A DNA stretch of 64,000 nt from Armatimonadota bacterium. GTDB taxonomy: Bacteria; Armatimonadota; UBA5829. Shown piece by piece: positions 1-8,290 of the stretch; the first letter of the stretch is position 1; every line of letters begins with the position of its first letter. The translations under genes and the position numbers were made by a program. Location of the stretch: NCBI GenBank assembly GCA_023474015.1, contig JAMCYN010000020.1:1-64000 (forward strand). Direction: 5' to 3'. The notes beneath the pieces are model-generated. The model saw only the letters and a program-made list of their open reading frames with translations. It was not told the origin of the DNA and did no database searches.

Positions 1-119
1 CGTGTTACGCGACCGTTCGCCGCTAGGCTTCGAGAGCAAGCTCTCTGACCTCGCTCGACTTGCATTTCTTAGGCACGCCGCTAGCGTTCGTCCTGAGCCA
101 GGATCAAACTCTCCATAAG
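1..119 (-). rRNA. rrs: 16S ribosomal RNA, 5' end (partial)
   Basis: Read on the minus strand, the segment contains the universal 16S 5' motif AGAGTTTGATCCTGGCTCAG followed by GACGAACGCTAGCGGCGTGC, as in bacterial 16S position 8 onward. Counting back from the AGAGTTTGAT motif places the mature 5' end near position 119. Only about 119 nt are in the window and the rest lies beyond position 1. The fragment shows a bacterial gene but is too short for safe placement to phylum. Confidence 0.95.
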
Positions 120-295
120 AAAAAGTTGTGGGTTTGCGAGTTTCGGGTTAGCGGGTTAAAACTCGCCAACCGCCAACGCGCAAACTCGATAACTACTTTG
201 GAAAGCTCTATCCGCCGCCATAAATGACGGCACTTAACTAAGTTGAAACTCATACACTTTGCACGCTTGCACTATTCAACTTTCAAGGAACAATT

Positions 296-326
296 CGCGC
301 CTCGGGAAATGCCTTCCCCAGGCGCG
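296..326 (-). other. Hairpin in the rRNA leader
   Basis: A near-perfect inverted repeat (CGCGCCT with GGGGAA, facing TTCCC with AGGCGCG) lies just after the predicted rRNA start site and about 180 nt before the 16S gene. It may be a processing or antitermination element of the rRNA leader. No clear boxA was found in the remaining 120-295 stretch, which holds only leader sequence and short repeated GGGTT / AACTCG words. Confidence 0.55.
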
Positions 327-332
327 AGATAT

Positions 333-361
333 ATAATACCACCCACATTATCCGATGTCAA
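333..361 (-). promoter_or_regulatory. rRNA operon promoter
   Basis: On the minus strand TTGACA (356-361) is followed by a 17-nt spacer and TATTAT (333-338): a perfect -35, ideal spacing and a 5/6 -10 box. It reads toward the 16S gene, leaving a leader of about 210 nt. This is the strongest sigma-70 type match in the left part of the window, as expected for an rRNA promoter. Confidence 0.85.
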
Positions 362-391
362 TACATCTGCTTGGCTGAATGCAAAATAATT

Positions 392-418
392 GCGCCGGGG
401 CAAAAAGCCCCCCGACGC
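392..418 (-). terminator. Terminator of the multihaem cytochrome gene
   Basis: A GC-rich hairpin (GCGTCGGGG... with CCCCGGCGC, loop CTTTTTG) begins 17 nt after the cytochrome stop codon and is followed on the minus strand by the T-rich AATTATTTT. It separates the cytochrome transcript from the rRNA promoter. Confidence 0.75.
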
Positions 419-434
419 ATATCTTCAACACGGT

Positions 435-1520
435 CTAGCTTCCCGCGATATTGTGGCACTGGTCACATCCACGAGCGTTGCCGCCGGGCGACCAGGTGAG
501 GCTGAACGCGTGGGAGTTGCCATGGGCCTTATGGCAGGACAGGCAGAACACGCCGTTGCTGGTTGAGTTCACGACGGTTGCGCTGGTGAAGTTCGCTGCT
601 CCGCTCACTACAAATGGCACTCTCGCTGCATCCTCAAAGCCCGATCCCGCGCCCCCGAGCCAGTGGTCGGGGCTGGTCGTCCCGCCCGCCCCACCCTGCA
701 GGATATTGTTCGGTGAAGTGCGCTCGCTGTCGTAGGTGGGATGCCGGCTGTGAATTCCGTCGCCGTCCGGGTCGATGTAACTGCCCCCAGAGAACACGTG
801 ATGGCAGTCCAGACACATGTTGCTCACTTCACGGAGGGTATCCGAGTTCATTGTTCCATAAGCGACATTAGCGCGTTCATACTTGGCCATACCAGTGGCC
901 GAGGGATTCACTATCAGTCCGAACGGAGGCTCTCCTCCCGGCCATGATGCCCACTGGAGGTTGCGCGCGTTGCCGTTCCCGTGAGGGTTGTGGCAGTCGA
1001 CACATGTGACCTTCGCGGTGGCGAACTCTCCTCCAAAGTGGCAGCGCTCGCAAAGTCCAGATGAGCCCGAGAGCCCCTTACCCAGGTTGTGCCCTTTGAA
1101 GTTCGGAGCGTCCACAGCTTCAAAGAAACCCGCTGATCGTTCAGTGAGGCCGTTCGTGTCCGGTCCAAGCACGTCCGGGATTCCCTGCCGGCCGTCGTGA
1201 CAGGCCAGGCAGAGGTCAACGCTGTCGCCGGCTTTGAGCAGCCGCGGGTTCGGATCGCCCACGTAAGCAGCGCCGGCGCCGGCATAGTCGTGCTGGGCGC
1301 TCGCGTGCATCACGTGGCAATCTGAGCAGATCAGGGTTGCGCCGTTATGGTAAGGTACATAACCACCCTCCGAGGCTCCCGCCGGTCCTGGCGCGGTGCT
1401 ACGTATGGCGGCCTGCTTGTGGATCCGATCCAGGGCAATGGCCTGAGATACAAACACGCTTGTGAGAACAATCACAAGCAAAAATAGCAAACAAACACCT
1501 GAACTCCAACGGACTCCCAC
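435..1520 (-). CDS. Seven-haem c-type cytochrome with doubled CXXCH motifs, membrane-anchored or exported
   Basis: 361-aa protein. An N-terminal hydrophobic stretch (about residues 7-28, SGVCLLFLLVIVLTSVF) is a signal peptide or anchor. Seven haem-c motifs follow: CSDCH, CLACH, CERCH, CVDCH, CLDCH, CLSCH and CDQCH. Spaced pairs with downstream histidines are typical of the doubled-CXXCH / NrfB-like families that carry electrons outside the cytoplasmic membrane. The GTG start is chosen because GGGAGGG lies about 5 nt upstream, the signal sequence then falls at the N-terminus, and the promoter (1629-1658) lies upstream. A longer open frame to 1658 would begin within that promoter. Electron partners are unknown; the neighbouring hydrogenase genes make a link to H2 oxidation possible but unproven. 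Confidence 0.88.
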   Translation of the reverse strand: MGVRWSSGVCLLFLLVIVLTSVFVSQAIALDRIHKQAAIRSTAPGPAGASEGGYVPYHNGATLICSDCHVMHASAQHDYAGAGAAYVGDPNPRLLKAGDSVDLCLACHDGRQGIPDVLGPDTNGLTERSAGFFEAVDAPNFKGHNLGKGLSGSSGLCERCHFGGEFATAKVTCVDCHNPHGNGNARNLQWASWPGGEPPFGLIVNPSATGMAKYERANVAYGTMNSDTLREVSNMCLDCHHVFSGGSYIDPDGDGIHSRHPTYDSERTSPNNILQGGAGGTTSPDHWLGGAGSGFEDAARVPFVVSGAANFTSATVVNSTSNGVFCLSCHKAHGNSHAFSLTWSPGGNARGCDQCHNIAGS

Positions 1521-1628
1521 GTTACCCTCCCAAGTCGCCGGCAACTTGTGAATCCGTTCACAAACCCTGGCAAAAATACTGCCGGAATCTCGCTTCCTGA
1601 GATCCGGACTTTGTGTCCATACATGAGC

Positions 1629-1658
1629 TTTGTACCACATCTTGCGCCAGGCTGTCAA
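1629..1658 (-). promoter_or_regulatory. Promoter of the multihaem cytochrome gene
   Basis: Minus strand TTGACA (1653-1658), 18-nt spacer, TACAAA (1629-1634). It would give a leader of about 100 nt before the GTG at 1520. The rest of the 250-nt divergent gap to hypF shows only AT-rich sequence with a possible TATACT (1716-1721) for hypF, lacking a convincing -35. Confidence 0.6.
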
Positions 1659-1768
1659 GTCGTTTTTTGAGCGGCGAACCTAAAACAGGCAAATCAGGTA
1701 ATAAATGTAGTAAAATATACTGTGAATGCTCGATCCGGACAATAGCATCGACTCATCAGGATCAACCA

Positions 1769-4096
1769 TTGGACACACGAGAACAAACCCGTGGACGGAA
1801 GATTCGCGTGACCGGCGTGGTGCAGGGCGTGGGTTTCAGACCGTTTGTATACCGGCTTGCGGGCAGGCACGGCCTCGCGGGATGGGTGCGCAACACCTCG
1901 GGCAGTGTCGAGATCGAGGTCGAAGGGCCCACCACCGCGCTCGATGCGTTCGTCCTCGGCCTCCAGGCTGATGCGCCGGAGCTTGCGCGGATCGACTCTG
2001 TTGTCTCGATCAACGCCGACCCTGCGGGATACGAGGGATTTCAGATAATCGAGAGCAAAGCCGATGTTACATGCCCGGACAGCGTCGTGCCCGCGGATAT
2101 CGGCGCGTGCGGAGACTGCCTCCGCGAAATCGATGACCCCCAGGACAGGCGGCGTGCCTATCCTTTCACGAATTGCACCAACTGCGGGCCGAGGTTCACC
2201 ATCATTCGGCGCGTGCCCTACGACAGACCGAGCACGACCATGGCCGCCTTCAAGATGTGCCCCGAATGCGCCTCGGAGTATCGCGACCCCATAAACCGCC
2301 GATTCCATGCCGAACCGACCGCCTGCCCGGTGTGCGGGCCTCGTGTTTGGCTTGAGTTAGACGGGAGTGTAGTCGAGCACAACTCTGTGGAAGCAGTGGG
2401 GTGGCTGCTCACAAGCGGCAAAGTTGTGGCGATCAAGGGCCTGGGCGGGTTCCACCTTGCATGCGACGCCATGAATGACGAAGCCGTGCGCACGTTGAGA
2501 GAGCGTAAGGGCCGCGTGTCGAAGCCGTTCGCGCTGATGGTCCGCGATATGGAGGAGGCCGAGCGCCTTTGCGAGATCGATGACGCCGCGCGGGATTTGC
2601 TTCTTTCACCCAAACGGCCTATTGTACTGGCGAAACAAAGAGCGACCACGGGCGTATCGGAGCACGTGGCCCCCGGCAACCAATACCTTGGGCTGATGCT
2701 GCCGTATACGCCGCTCCACGCGCTGCTGTTCCGCCATTCGCCGTCGGCGCTGGTGATGACGAGTGGAAACCTGAGCGAGGAGCCTCTCGCGTTCACTAAT
2801 ACATGTGCGCGCCGGAAACTGGCTGGGATGGCGGACGCGTTTCTGATGCACGACCGCAACATACATGTCCCGTGCGATGACTCGGTGGTCAGGCCCATCG
2901 GGTCAGGCGCGATGATCATGCGCAGGGCGCGGGGGTTTGTGCCTGATGCCATCGATCTGCCAATCGAGTGCGAGTGCGTCCTTGGAGTGGGAGCCGAGCA
3001 AAGAAACACGTTTTGCCTGGGCTGGGGGCGGAAGGCCGTTCCGAGCCAGCACATCGGCAACCTGGACACAGCGGAGACGTTCGATTATTATCAATATGCA
3101 ATCGAGCACTTCCTTGCGCTGTTCCGCCGCGAGCCGGGGATCGTTGCCCATGACCTGCACCCGGACTATCTGAGCACGCGCTACGCAAAGGACCGGCCCG
3201 GCGCAAGGCTCATCGCTGTTCAGCACCATCATGCCCATATTGCCGCGTGTCTTGCCGAGAATGGCCGCGCTGAGCGGTGCATCGGCGTTGCCTTGGACGG
3301 CACGGGCTTCGGGACCGACGGCACTGTCTGGGGCGGAGAGGTTTTGCTTGCCGACCTTGCGGGCTTCGACCGGATCGGGCGCTTCGCTCAGGTCAGGATG
3401 CCCGGGGGCGAGGCCGCCGTGCGCAACCCGAGGCGGATGGCTGCCGCATATCTGCACGAGGCCTATGGGCAGGATTGGGAAAGAGCGGCAGGCTCACTTT
3501 CGCTTAACCTATCGCCTCTGGAATTTCAGGCCACACGCCATCAATTGGAAACAGGGTTGAACTCGCCGATGACTTCCAGCGCGGGGCGGCTCTTTGACGC
3601 GGTCTCGGCGGCTATCGGCGCGTGCCGCGAGCGGAGCTACGAGGGTCAGCCTGCGATTGAGCTTGAGATGTCGGCGGAAGAGCGCGAGACCGGCCTCTAT
3701 CCGACCCAAGTGCAATTCGACGCGGATATGATTATACTGGACACGATGTCGCTGTTCCGCGCCGCCATGGATGATCGAATGAGCGGCACGGGCATTCCAA
3801 CAATATCCGCGCGGTTCCACAATTCGTTGGTCGAGATGCTCGGGAACGCCTGTGAGCAGGCGCGTGAGATGACCGGCCTCAACCTCGTGGCGCTCTCGGG
3901 CGGGGTTTTCCAGAACGCTTTGATCCTGATCCGCCTGCGGGAGAAACTTATAAGGCTGGGGTTCGAGGTAATTATACACAAGCTCCTGCCGCCGAACGAC
4001 GCGTGCATATCCTACGGCCAGGTGGCAGTCGCGGCGGCCAAGCTCAAACAGAAGGAAGAATGCTATGTGCCTTGCAATACCAATGAGGGTCGCTGA
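1769..4096 (+). CDS. hypF: Carbamoyltransferase HypF, [NiFe]-hydrogenase maturation
   Basis: 775 aa, normal for HypF. The enzyme carbamoylates HypE, using carbamoyl phosphate and ATP, to start CN ligand synthesis for the hydrogenase Fe. Domains in order: acylphosphatase-like (VTGVVQGVGFRPFVYRL, about residues 8-95), a double zinc-finger region (CGDCL, CTNCGPRF, CPECA, CPVCGP, about 100-185), a YrdC/Sua5-like nucleotide domain (KGLGGFHLACDA onward) and a Kae1-like C-terminal domain with HHHAH. Start: TTG at 1769 after AGGA; the frame is open further upstream but those residues do not resemble HypF. It overlaps hypC by 32 nt, heading hypFCDE. Confidence 0.96.
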   Translation: MDTREQTRGRKIRVTGVVQGVGFRPFVYRLAGRHGLAGWVRNTSGSVEIEVEGPTTALDAFVLGLQADAPELARIDSVVSINADPAGYEGFQIIESKADVTCPDSVVPADIGACGDCLREIDDPQDRRRAYPFTNCTNCGPRFTIIRRVPYDRPSTTMAAFKMCPECASEYRDPINRRFHAEPTACPVCGPRVWLELDGSVVEHNSVEAVGWLLTSGKVVAIKGLGGFHLACDAMNDEAVRTLRERKGRVSKPFALMVRDMEEAERLCEIDDAARDLLLSPKRPIVLAKQRATTGVSEHVAPGNQYLGLMLPYTPLHALLFRHSPSALVMTSGNLSEEPLAFTNTCARRKLAGMADAFLMHDRNIHVPCDDSVVRPIGSGAMIMRRARGFVPDAIDLPIECECVLGVGAEQRNTFCLGWGRKAVPSQHIGNLDTAETFDYYQYAIEHFLALFRREPGIVAHDLHPDYLSTRYAKDRPGARLIAVQHHHAHIAACLAENGRAERCIGVALDGTGFGTDGTVWGGEVLLADLAGFDRIGRFAQVRMPGGEAAVRNPRRMAAAYLHEAYGQDWERAAGSLSLNLSPLEFQATRHQLETGLNSPMTSSAGRLFDAVSAAIGACRERSYEGQPAIELEMSAEERETGLYPTQVQFDADMIILDTMSLFRAAMDDRMSGTGIPTISARFHNSLVEMLGNACEQAREMTGLNLVALSGGVFQNALILIRLREKLIRLGFEVIIHKLLPPNDACISYGQVAVAAAKLKQKEECYVPCNTNEGR

Positions 4097-4286
4097 GATC
4101 AGTGGTAAAGTCGCGGTCGCGGAGGTGGACGGCCTTGCGCGGAGGGTCCGGGTGGACCTGCTGGACGGCATTCGCATCGGCGATTACGTGCTCGTGCACG
4201 CGGGGCTTGCCATAGCAAAGGTTGATGAGGACGAGGCACGGGCGACTCTGTCTCTGCTCAGGGGAATCACCAATGAAGTTCAGTGA
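4065..4286 (+). CDS. hypC: Hydrogenase maturation chaperone HypC
   Basis: 73 aa beginning MCLAIPMRV, the family signature whose Cys2 binds the Fe(CN)2CO fragment. With HypD it forms the scaffold on which the iron centre is built, then carries it to the large-subunit precursor. It begins inside the end of hypF and its stop lies 14 nt into hypD, so the three genes are translationally coupled. A second HypC paralogue specific for the hydrogenase (HycH or HybG type) is not seen in the window. Confidence 0.96.
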   Translation: MCLAIPMRVAEISGKVAVAEVDGLARRVRVDLLDGIRIGDYVLVHAGLAIAKVDEDEARATLSLLRGITNEVQ

Positions 4287-5394
4287 GGAGTTCCGCGACC
4301 GGGCGCTGGTGGCCGAGATATGCTCGCGGCTGGCGGCGATGGCCCCTGGGTCGGCCGCTGTAATGGAGGTATGCGGCACTCACACGATGTCGGCGGCGCG
4401 GTTCGGGCTGCGGTCGCTGCTTCCGGCGGGGGTCAGGCTGGTATCCGGCCCCGGCTGCCCGGTATGCGTCACAGATCAACGCGACATCGACGCATTCCTG
4501 GCGATGGGTACATGTGATTGCTTCGGTTGCATGCAGCCGAAGCAACAAAGGGCTATATTGGTCTCATTTGGCGACATGCTCCGCGTGCCTGGCTCGGAAA
4601 CCTCCCTCGAACGGCTCAGGGGGGAGGGCGCGGATGTACGTGTGGTTTATTCACCGATGGATGCAGTCGATATCGCGCGTGAGAATCCCGGCGATGAGGT
4701 CGTATTCTTTGGAATCGGGTTCGAGACTACGGCTCCCGCGGTCGCTCTCGCGATCAAGACCGCGGCGAGCGATGGTGTCGCCAACTTCTCCGTCTATTGT
4801 GTGCACAAGACAATGCCCGCCGCATTGAGGGCGCTTCTCTCCGACGGCAACCTGAACGTGTCCGGCCTGCTCCTGCCGGGGCATGTAACCACAGTCATCG
4901 GCGCGGACGCCTATGACTTTATTCCAAGGGAACTCGGCGTGCCATGCGCGGTGGCCGGGTTCGAGCCGGTGGATATGCTCCTGGGTGTCGAATCCATATT
5001 GCGGCAAATTGAGAGCGGCTCGCCATGCGTGAGTAATACATATCCTCGGGCCGTTCAGAATTTGGCGAATAAGCGCGCGGCGGAGTTGTTAAACGAAATG
5101 TTCGTGCCATCCGATGCTGTCTGGCGAGGACTGGGAATGATTCCCGGCAGCGGGCTTGCGATTTCAGACCGCTACGGCGCATTCGATGCGCGAAGGCGGT
5201 TCGCGGAAACTGTGAACGCTGTCCCTCCCGCGTCAGAGTCGGCGTGCATGTGCGCGGATGTGCTGAGGGGGGCGATATCGCCGGTGGACTGCGCGCACTT
5301 CGGAAACGCATGCACGCCGATTGTGCCGCTTGGCCCGTGTATGGTCTCGAGCGAAGGCGCGTGCGCCGCCGCGTTCAAATACGGAGGATTTTAG
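4273..5394 (+). CDS. hypD: Hydrogenase maturation Fe-S protein HypD
   Basis: 373 aa. HypD is the iron-sulphur scaffold that receives CN from HypE and assembles Fe(CN)2CO with HypC. Family motifs are present: EVCGTHTMSAARFG, SGPGCPVCVT, FGDMLRVPG, FGIGFETTAPA and a Cys-rich C-terminus ending SSEGACAAAFKYGGF. Start: the ATG at 4273 follows AGGGGAA and overlaps hypC; an upstream ATG in frame lies deep within hypC. About residues 82-93 (CDCFGCMQPKQQ) have no counterpart in E. coli HypD as I remember it. They are encoded by a ~30-nt palindromic repeat (4518-4548) that recurs between genes at 21090, so roughly ten residues appear to be inserted in frame between the IDAF and FGDMLRVPG segments. Whether the loop is tolerated is unknown, but the rest of the protein is intact. 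Confidence 0.95.
   Translation: MKFSEEFRDRALVAEICSRLAAMAPGSAAVMEVCGTHTMSAARFGLRSLLPAGVRLVSGPGCPVCVTDQRDIDAFLAMGTCDCFGCMQPKQQRAILVSFGDMLRVPGSETSLERLRGEGADVRVVYSPMDAVDIARENPGDEVVFFGIGFETTAPAVALAIKTAASDGVANFSVYCVHKTMPAALRALLSDGNLNVSGLLLPGHVTTVIGADAYDFIPRELGVPCAVAGFEPVDMLLGVESILRQIESGSPCVSNTYPRAVQNLANKRAAELLNEMFVPSDAVWRGLGMIPGSGLAISDRYGAFDARRRFAETVNAVPPASESACMCADVLRGAISPVDCAHFGNACTPIVPLGPCMVSSEGACAAAFKYGGF
4518..4548. repeat. Palindromic repeat unit inside hypD
   Basis: A 28-nt near-perfect palindrome (arms TTGCTTCGG and CCGAAGCAA around TGCATGCA, 4518-4545) plus CAA. Thirty consecutive bases (4519-4548) are identical to 21090-21119, which is non-coding. In hypD it is read as Cys-Phe-Gly-Cys-Met-Gln-Pro-Lys-Gln-Gln. 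Confidence 0.85.
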
Positions 5395-5397
5395 GAT

Positions 5398-6408
5398 TTG
5401 CGAACCGATGCCGACCGAATAACACTTAGCCACGGCTCCGGCGGCCAGGCGATGACCGACATGATCGAGCGAGTCTTCCTTTCCGTCTACTCGCCCAATG
5501 GCGCCTCCCGCGACGACAGCGCCGTGCTGGATATGAACGCGGGCATGGTCGCGTTCACGACTGATTCGTTCGTGGTTGCCCCGATCTTCTTTCCGGGCGG
5601 TGATATTGGGCGGCTCGCTGTCGCCGGGACGGTGAACGATCTACTCACGTCCGCTGCCAGCCCCGTCGCATTGTCGGCGTCGTTCATAATAGAAGAGGGT
5701 CTTGAAGTCGGCAATCTTGAGCGGATCGCGATTTCGATGCGTGACACGGCCCGCGAGGCCGGAGTAGACATAGTTACCGGTGACACCAAAGTCGTCCCGC
5801 GCGGCCTCGCGGACAAGGTGTTCATAACCACCTCGGGAGTTGGGACCATCTTGCGCCCTGGAGTCTCGGGCGCATGCGCCAGGCCGGGTGACAGGGTGAT
5901 ACTCTCCGGCTCCGTAGGAGACCACGGGACCGCCGTGATGCTCGCGCGGGAGAGGCTGCTGGAGTCCGAGTCTATTCTTAGTGATTGCGCGCCGCTGACC
6001 GACATCGTTCTGAACCTGATCAAGTCCGGCTGCGATATCCACGCGATGCGCGACCCCACCCGCGGCGGCCTCGCATCGAGTCTGAACGAGATCGCCCGCC
6101 AATCCGGTGTAATGATCGAGATCGAGGAGTGCGCGGTCCCAGTGAGGCCCGCAATCGCAGCGGCTTGCGAGGCGCTCGGACTGGATGTGTTCCAGGTGGC
6201 GAACGAGGGGAAGATGCTCGTGTTCGTATCGCCCGAGGACGCAACGCGGGCGCTGGAGGTGGTTCGCTGGAGCCGCTATGGAGACGAAGCCCGGATCATC
6301 GGCGAGGTCCACCCCACCCCCTCGGGCCGTGTGCAAGTCCGCACGAGCCTGGGAACCAGCCGGATTCTTTCAGTGCCGTCAGGGGAGTTGCTGCCGAGGA
6401 TTTGCTAG
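5398..6408 (+). CDS. hypE: Hydrogenase maturation dehydratase HypE
   Basis: 336 aa, usual length. HypE dehydrates the thiocarboxamide on its C-terminal cysteine to thiocyanate using ATP and passes CN to HypD. The N-terminus ITLSHGSGGQAM, the metal/ATP motifs (DDSAVLD, TVNDLLTSAA, VTGDTKVV) and the essential C-terminal PRIC end are all present. The TTG start at 5398 follows GGAGG in the end of hypD. The gene ends 4 nt into the 3' end of hypA on the opposite strand, so the hypFCDE and hydrogenase-hypA operons converge. Confidence 0.95.
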   Translation: MRTDADRITLSHGSGGQAMTDMIERVFLSVYSPNGASRDDSAVLDMNAGMVAFTTDSFVVAPIFFPGGDIGRLAVAGTVNDLLTSAASPVALSASFIIEEGLEVGNLERIAISMRDTAREAGVDIVTGDTKVVPRGLADKVFITTSGVGTILRPGVSGACARPGDRVILSGSVGDHGTAVMLARERLLESESILSDCAPLTDIVLNLIKSGCDIHAMRDPTRGGLASSLNEIARQSGVMIEIEECAVPVRPAIAAACEALGLDVFQVANEGKMLVFVSPEDATRALEVVRWSRYGDEARIIGEVHPTPSGRVQVRTSLGTSRILSVPSGELLPRIC

Positions 6409-6743
6409 ACCTCGACGCTCTCCACTTCCACCTCGCGCGACTTGTCCATCACTACTCGCGGGCTTCCGCACGAGGGGCAGCGGAGGGTGAATCTGTCCGG
6501 GTTGAAGTCTTTTCCGCAGGCTTCGCAGCGGCAGGACGGCTCGTAGATATCGATTTTCAGATCGGCGCCCTCCGTCGGCTTGCCCCGGCTGGCCGATTCA
6601 AAGCACGCGCGGAGTTCATCCTCAGTTATGTGGGACCACGCCGCGATCCTGACCCGTACGACTTTGACGGACGGCAGCCCGAGCGCCGAGGCGTGTGACG
6701 AGGCAATCGAGACTATTCGCTCAGCGGTTGATGTTCCGTGCAT
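6405..6743 (-). CDS. hypA: Nickel chaperone HypA
   Basis: 112 aa. HypA delivers nickel to the hydrogenase large subunit. It begins Met-His-Gly, retaining the nickel-binding His2 although the more usual Glu3 is Gly. The zinc-binding domain has CEAC and CPSC (about residues 75-95). It is the last gene of the hydrogenase operon and starts 23 nt inside the end of hyfF. Its usual partner hypB (a GTPase) is not in the window. Confidence 0.94.
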   Translation of the reverse strand: MHGTSTAERIVSIASSHASALGLPSVKVVRVRIAAWSHITEDELRACFESASRGKPTEGADLKIDIYEPSCRCEACGKDFNPDRFTLRCPSCGSPRVVMDKSREVEVESVEV

Positions 6744-8280
6744 TTTTCGCCTGCGCTAATGTATTCGATGGAGCGGATTTCACTGTCTTAACCATCGCCG
6801 ACGCTGCTCTCAGCGGCGCATAGACCGCCTTCGGATACAGCCCGATACCGAGGCACAGCGCGGCCAGGATCACCATCGCGATCAGGACGCTTGCGGGGGC
6901 CTCCCTCACGCCGGGGGCCGACGCCGCTTCCGAGAGCTTGCCCCAGAAAACGTTCTTCGCGGCCTTCACAAGCACCACGAGCGTGACTAAGCTCGCGGCG
7001 ATCCCGAAGATGACCGCCCACCAGTCGCCCGCGCTCGCGCCCGCGACGAATAGCGCCAGTTTGCTCTGAAAACCGTTGAACGGCGGCAGACCCGACACTG
7101 CAAGCGCGCCCACAAAGAAGCAGAACGACGTAATCGGCATCTTCTTCGCAAGCCCCCCAAGGCTCGATATGCCGCGCGCGCCCGTGGAGTAGATCACCGA
7201 GCCTGCGGCGAGGAACAAAAGCGACTTCGCCAGCGCGTGGTTCAGCAAGTGAAAAAGCCCCGCGTAGATGCCCAACTGCGTGCCTATGCCGAACCCCATC
7301 AGCACGTAACCCATCTGGCTCACCGACGAATATGCAAGCATGCGCTTCAGGTCGTTCTGCGCGAGCGCCATCAGGTCGCCGATTATCAGGGTGAATATGC
7401 CCAGCCCCAGCACGAACATCGCCACGGGCGAGAAGCCCGGGTAGAACAGGCTGACGGTTCGCACCAGCGCATAGACGGCGACTTTGAGCATCACCCCCGA
7501 GAGCAGCGCGGACACGGGAGTCGGAGCCTCGGCGTGGGCGTCCGGCAGCCAGGGGTGGAACGGCGCGATCCCCGCCTTGGTCCCGAACCCGACTATCAGA
7601 AACGCCGACGCGAGCGCCACGGTCGTCGCCGGAAAGCTCCCCGCGACCGACTTGAGGTCCGACAGCAGCAACCCCCTGTGCCCACCGAGGACCGCCGCTC
7701 CGGCCGCATATACCAGCACGCATCCGAACAGGGCGAACGTGATCCCGACCGTAAGGAGCATCAAATACTTATATCCGGCCTCCAGCGCGCGCTTGTCCCA
7801 ATAGAACGCGACCAGCAGCCCGCTCGCGATCGTGCTCGCCTCCACTGCCACATAGAGCATGATGATATTGTTCGACAGACACGCCCAGAGCATCGTCGAG
7901 ATGAAGAACATCAGCCAGCCGTAGAACGTCGTGATTCGGCCTGCGGAGGTCGTGTGCGGCAGCCCGCCCTCCTGGACCTGATGGCGCATGTATCTGAGCG
8001 AGTAGATCGTGGCCAGCAAGCCGATCCCGGACACCAGCGACACCAAAAGCGCGCTCAGCGAATCGGCGTAGAACTGCCTCCCGAACGAGGTGAGCGCGTT
8101 GCCGTCCAGCGCAGCCACGGCGATGCCGATTGACAACGCGAACGCGCCCAGTGCCCCAACCAGCGCAAGCGCCTCCCGCGCCCAGCCAATGAACCGGCCC
8201 AGGATCAGTATCAGCACCCCCGCCGCCGTGGGAACGATCACCACGAGCGCGGGCAGATTGCTTACGACTTCGGTTGGCAT
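6721..8280 (-). CDS. hyfF: Antiporter-like membrane subunit HyfF of group 4 hydrogenase
   Basis: 519 aa, about 14 hydrophobic segments, Proton_antipo_M (NuoL/M/N) family. The conserved TKAGIAPFHPWLPDAHAEAP segment and lysines and histidines in membrane helices are those used for proton or Na+ translocation. It corresponds to HyfF or HycC-like subunits. ATG follows AGAGGTG. Nearby genes on the same strand are separated by 2-15 nt, so this is one operon. Third of three antiporter-like subunits, which argues for an ion-pumping complex. Confidence 0.88.
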   Translation of the reverse strand: MPTEVVSNLPALVVIVPTAAGVLILILGRFIGWAREALALVGALGAFALSIGIAVAALDGNALTSFGRQFYADSLSALLVSLVSGIGLLATIYSLRYMRHQVQEGGLPHTTSAGRITTFYGWLMFFISTMLWACLSNNIIMLYVAVEASTIASGLLVAFYWDKRALEAGYKYLMLLTVGITFALFGCVLVYAAGAAVLGGHRGLLLSDLKSVAGSFPATTVALASAFLIVGFGTKAGIAPFHPWLPDAHAEAPTPVSALLSGVMLKVAVYALVRTVSLFYPGFSPVAMFVLGLGIFTLIIGDLMALAQNDLKRMLAYSSVSQMGYVLMGFGIGTQLGIYAGLFHLLNHALAKSLLFLAAGSVIYSTGARGISSLGGLAKKMPITSFCFFVGALAVSGLPPFNGFQSKLALFVAGASAGDWWAVIFGIAASLVTLVVLVKAAKNVFWGKLSEAASAPGVREAPASVLIAMVILAALCLGIGLYPKAVYAPLRAASAMVKTVKSAPSNTLAQAKNARNINR

Positions 8281-8290
8281 AGCAGCACCT

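Noticed and set aside
435..1658. Longer cytochrome start at 1658
   Set aside because: It would begin within the -35 box and place the signal sequence 50 residues inside the protein.
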